A DNA stretch of 64,000 nucleotides from Rhizobiales bacterium YIM 77505 (GTDB lineage: Bacteria > Pseudomonadota > Alphaproteobacteria > Rhizobiales > Beijerinckiaceae), in assembly GCA_000745135.1 (NCBI GenBank), contig JQNH01000001.1, positions 372,001-436,000 on the forward strand. The letters run 5' to 3'. Positions 63,729-64,000 of the stretch are shown in pieces; positions within the stretch are counted from its first letter, which is position 1, and each line of letters begins with the position of its first letter. The translations under genes and the position numbers were made by a program. The notes beneath the pieces are model-generated. The model searched no databases, had not been told where the DNA came from, and worked only from the letters and a program-made list of their open reading frames with translations.

Positions 63729-64000
<272 letters not shown>

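Overview
The window is one contiguous piece of a GC-rich (roughly two thirds G+C) bacterial chromosome. Gene content and order point to an alphaproteobacterium of the Hyphomicrobiales (Rhizobiales): ftsZ-lpxC-bamD-recN-ligA, ispH-thrB-rnhA, hflK-hflC-DUF2065-degP, a two-piece circularly permuted tmRNA, an alpha-type SspB, DUF1127 and DUF4169 proteins, and CtrA-like TTAA-N7-TTAA boxes. The genus cannot be fixed from sequence reading alone. No rRNA, tRNA, CRISPR array or prophage was seen.

Layout. 1-7.4 kb: end of ftsZ, lpxC, bamD, recN, a RelE/ParE-type toxin-antitoxin pair and ligA. 7.4-16.4 kb: AraC regulator with azlCD, pepP, two tiny genes behind a CtrA-like box, prmA, a hicAB pair whose frames are joined by an apparent one-base deletion, uvrD and a small secreted protein. 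16.4-25.5 kb: mntH behind a palindromic operator, a thioesterase, a D-lactate-dehydrogenase-like flavoenzyme, a large AsmA-like protein, RHH/DUF4169 genes and a ccdAB pair with an HTH-fused antitoxin. 25.5-37.7 kb: fumC, a P450, sspB, ssrA (tmRNA), a potassium-channel-like protein with a zinc ribbon, thyA-GNAT-folA, the HflKC/DegP membrane quality-control operon and a DUF29 gene. 37.7-45 kb: serB/miaA, an RMD1-family protein, then ilvI-gst-ilvH preceded by a 16-residue leader peptide (Val-Leu-Ile-Val) and a textbook attenuator, with palindromic repeats on both sides of gst. 45-54.5 kb: a sparse low-complexity region, an HTH gene with a palindrome inside its promoter, a DMT transporter, LysR/DUF1127, a DUF937-like protein, a CPA2 antiporter and ispH-thrB-rnhA.

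54.5-64 kb: a minus-strand cluster for 2-aminoethylphosphonate (AEP) use: phnA (cut by the window edge), phnY, aepX, an IS5-family insertion, aepV, aepW, pbfA and an iron-dependent alcohol dehydrogenase. The transporter would bring AEP or hydroxy-AEP in, PbfA would turn hydroxy-AEP into phosphonoacetaldehyde, PhnY would oxidise that to phosphonoacetate and PhnA would release phosphate and acetate. The IS sits in a CTAG that supplies the stop codons of both its own transposase and aepX, so aepX is intact but is physically separated from aepV and the genes after it.

The most unusual items are the IS in the AEP operon and the unexplained Fe-ADH at its end, the joined hicA-hicB frames, the ilv leader/attenuator followed by about 320 bp of palindromic repeats, the HTH-CcdA fusion, and the tiny-gene pair behind a CtrA-like box whose second member overlaps the 3' end of prmA.
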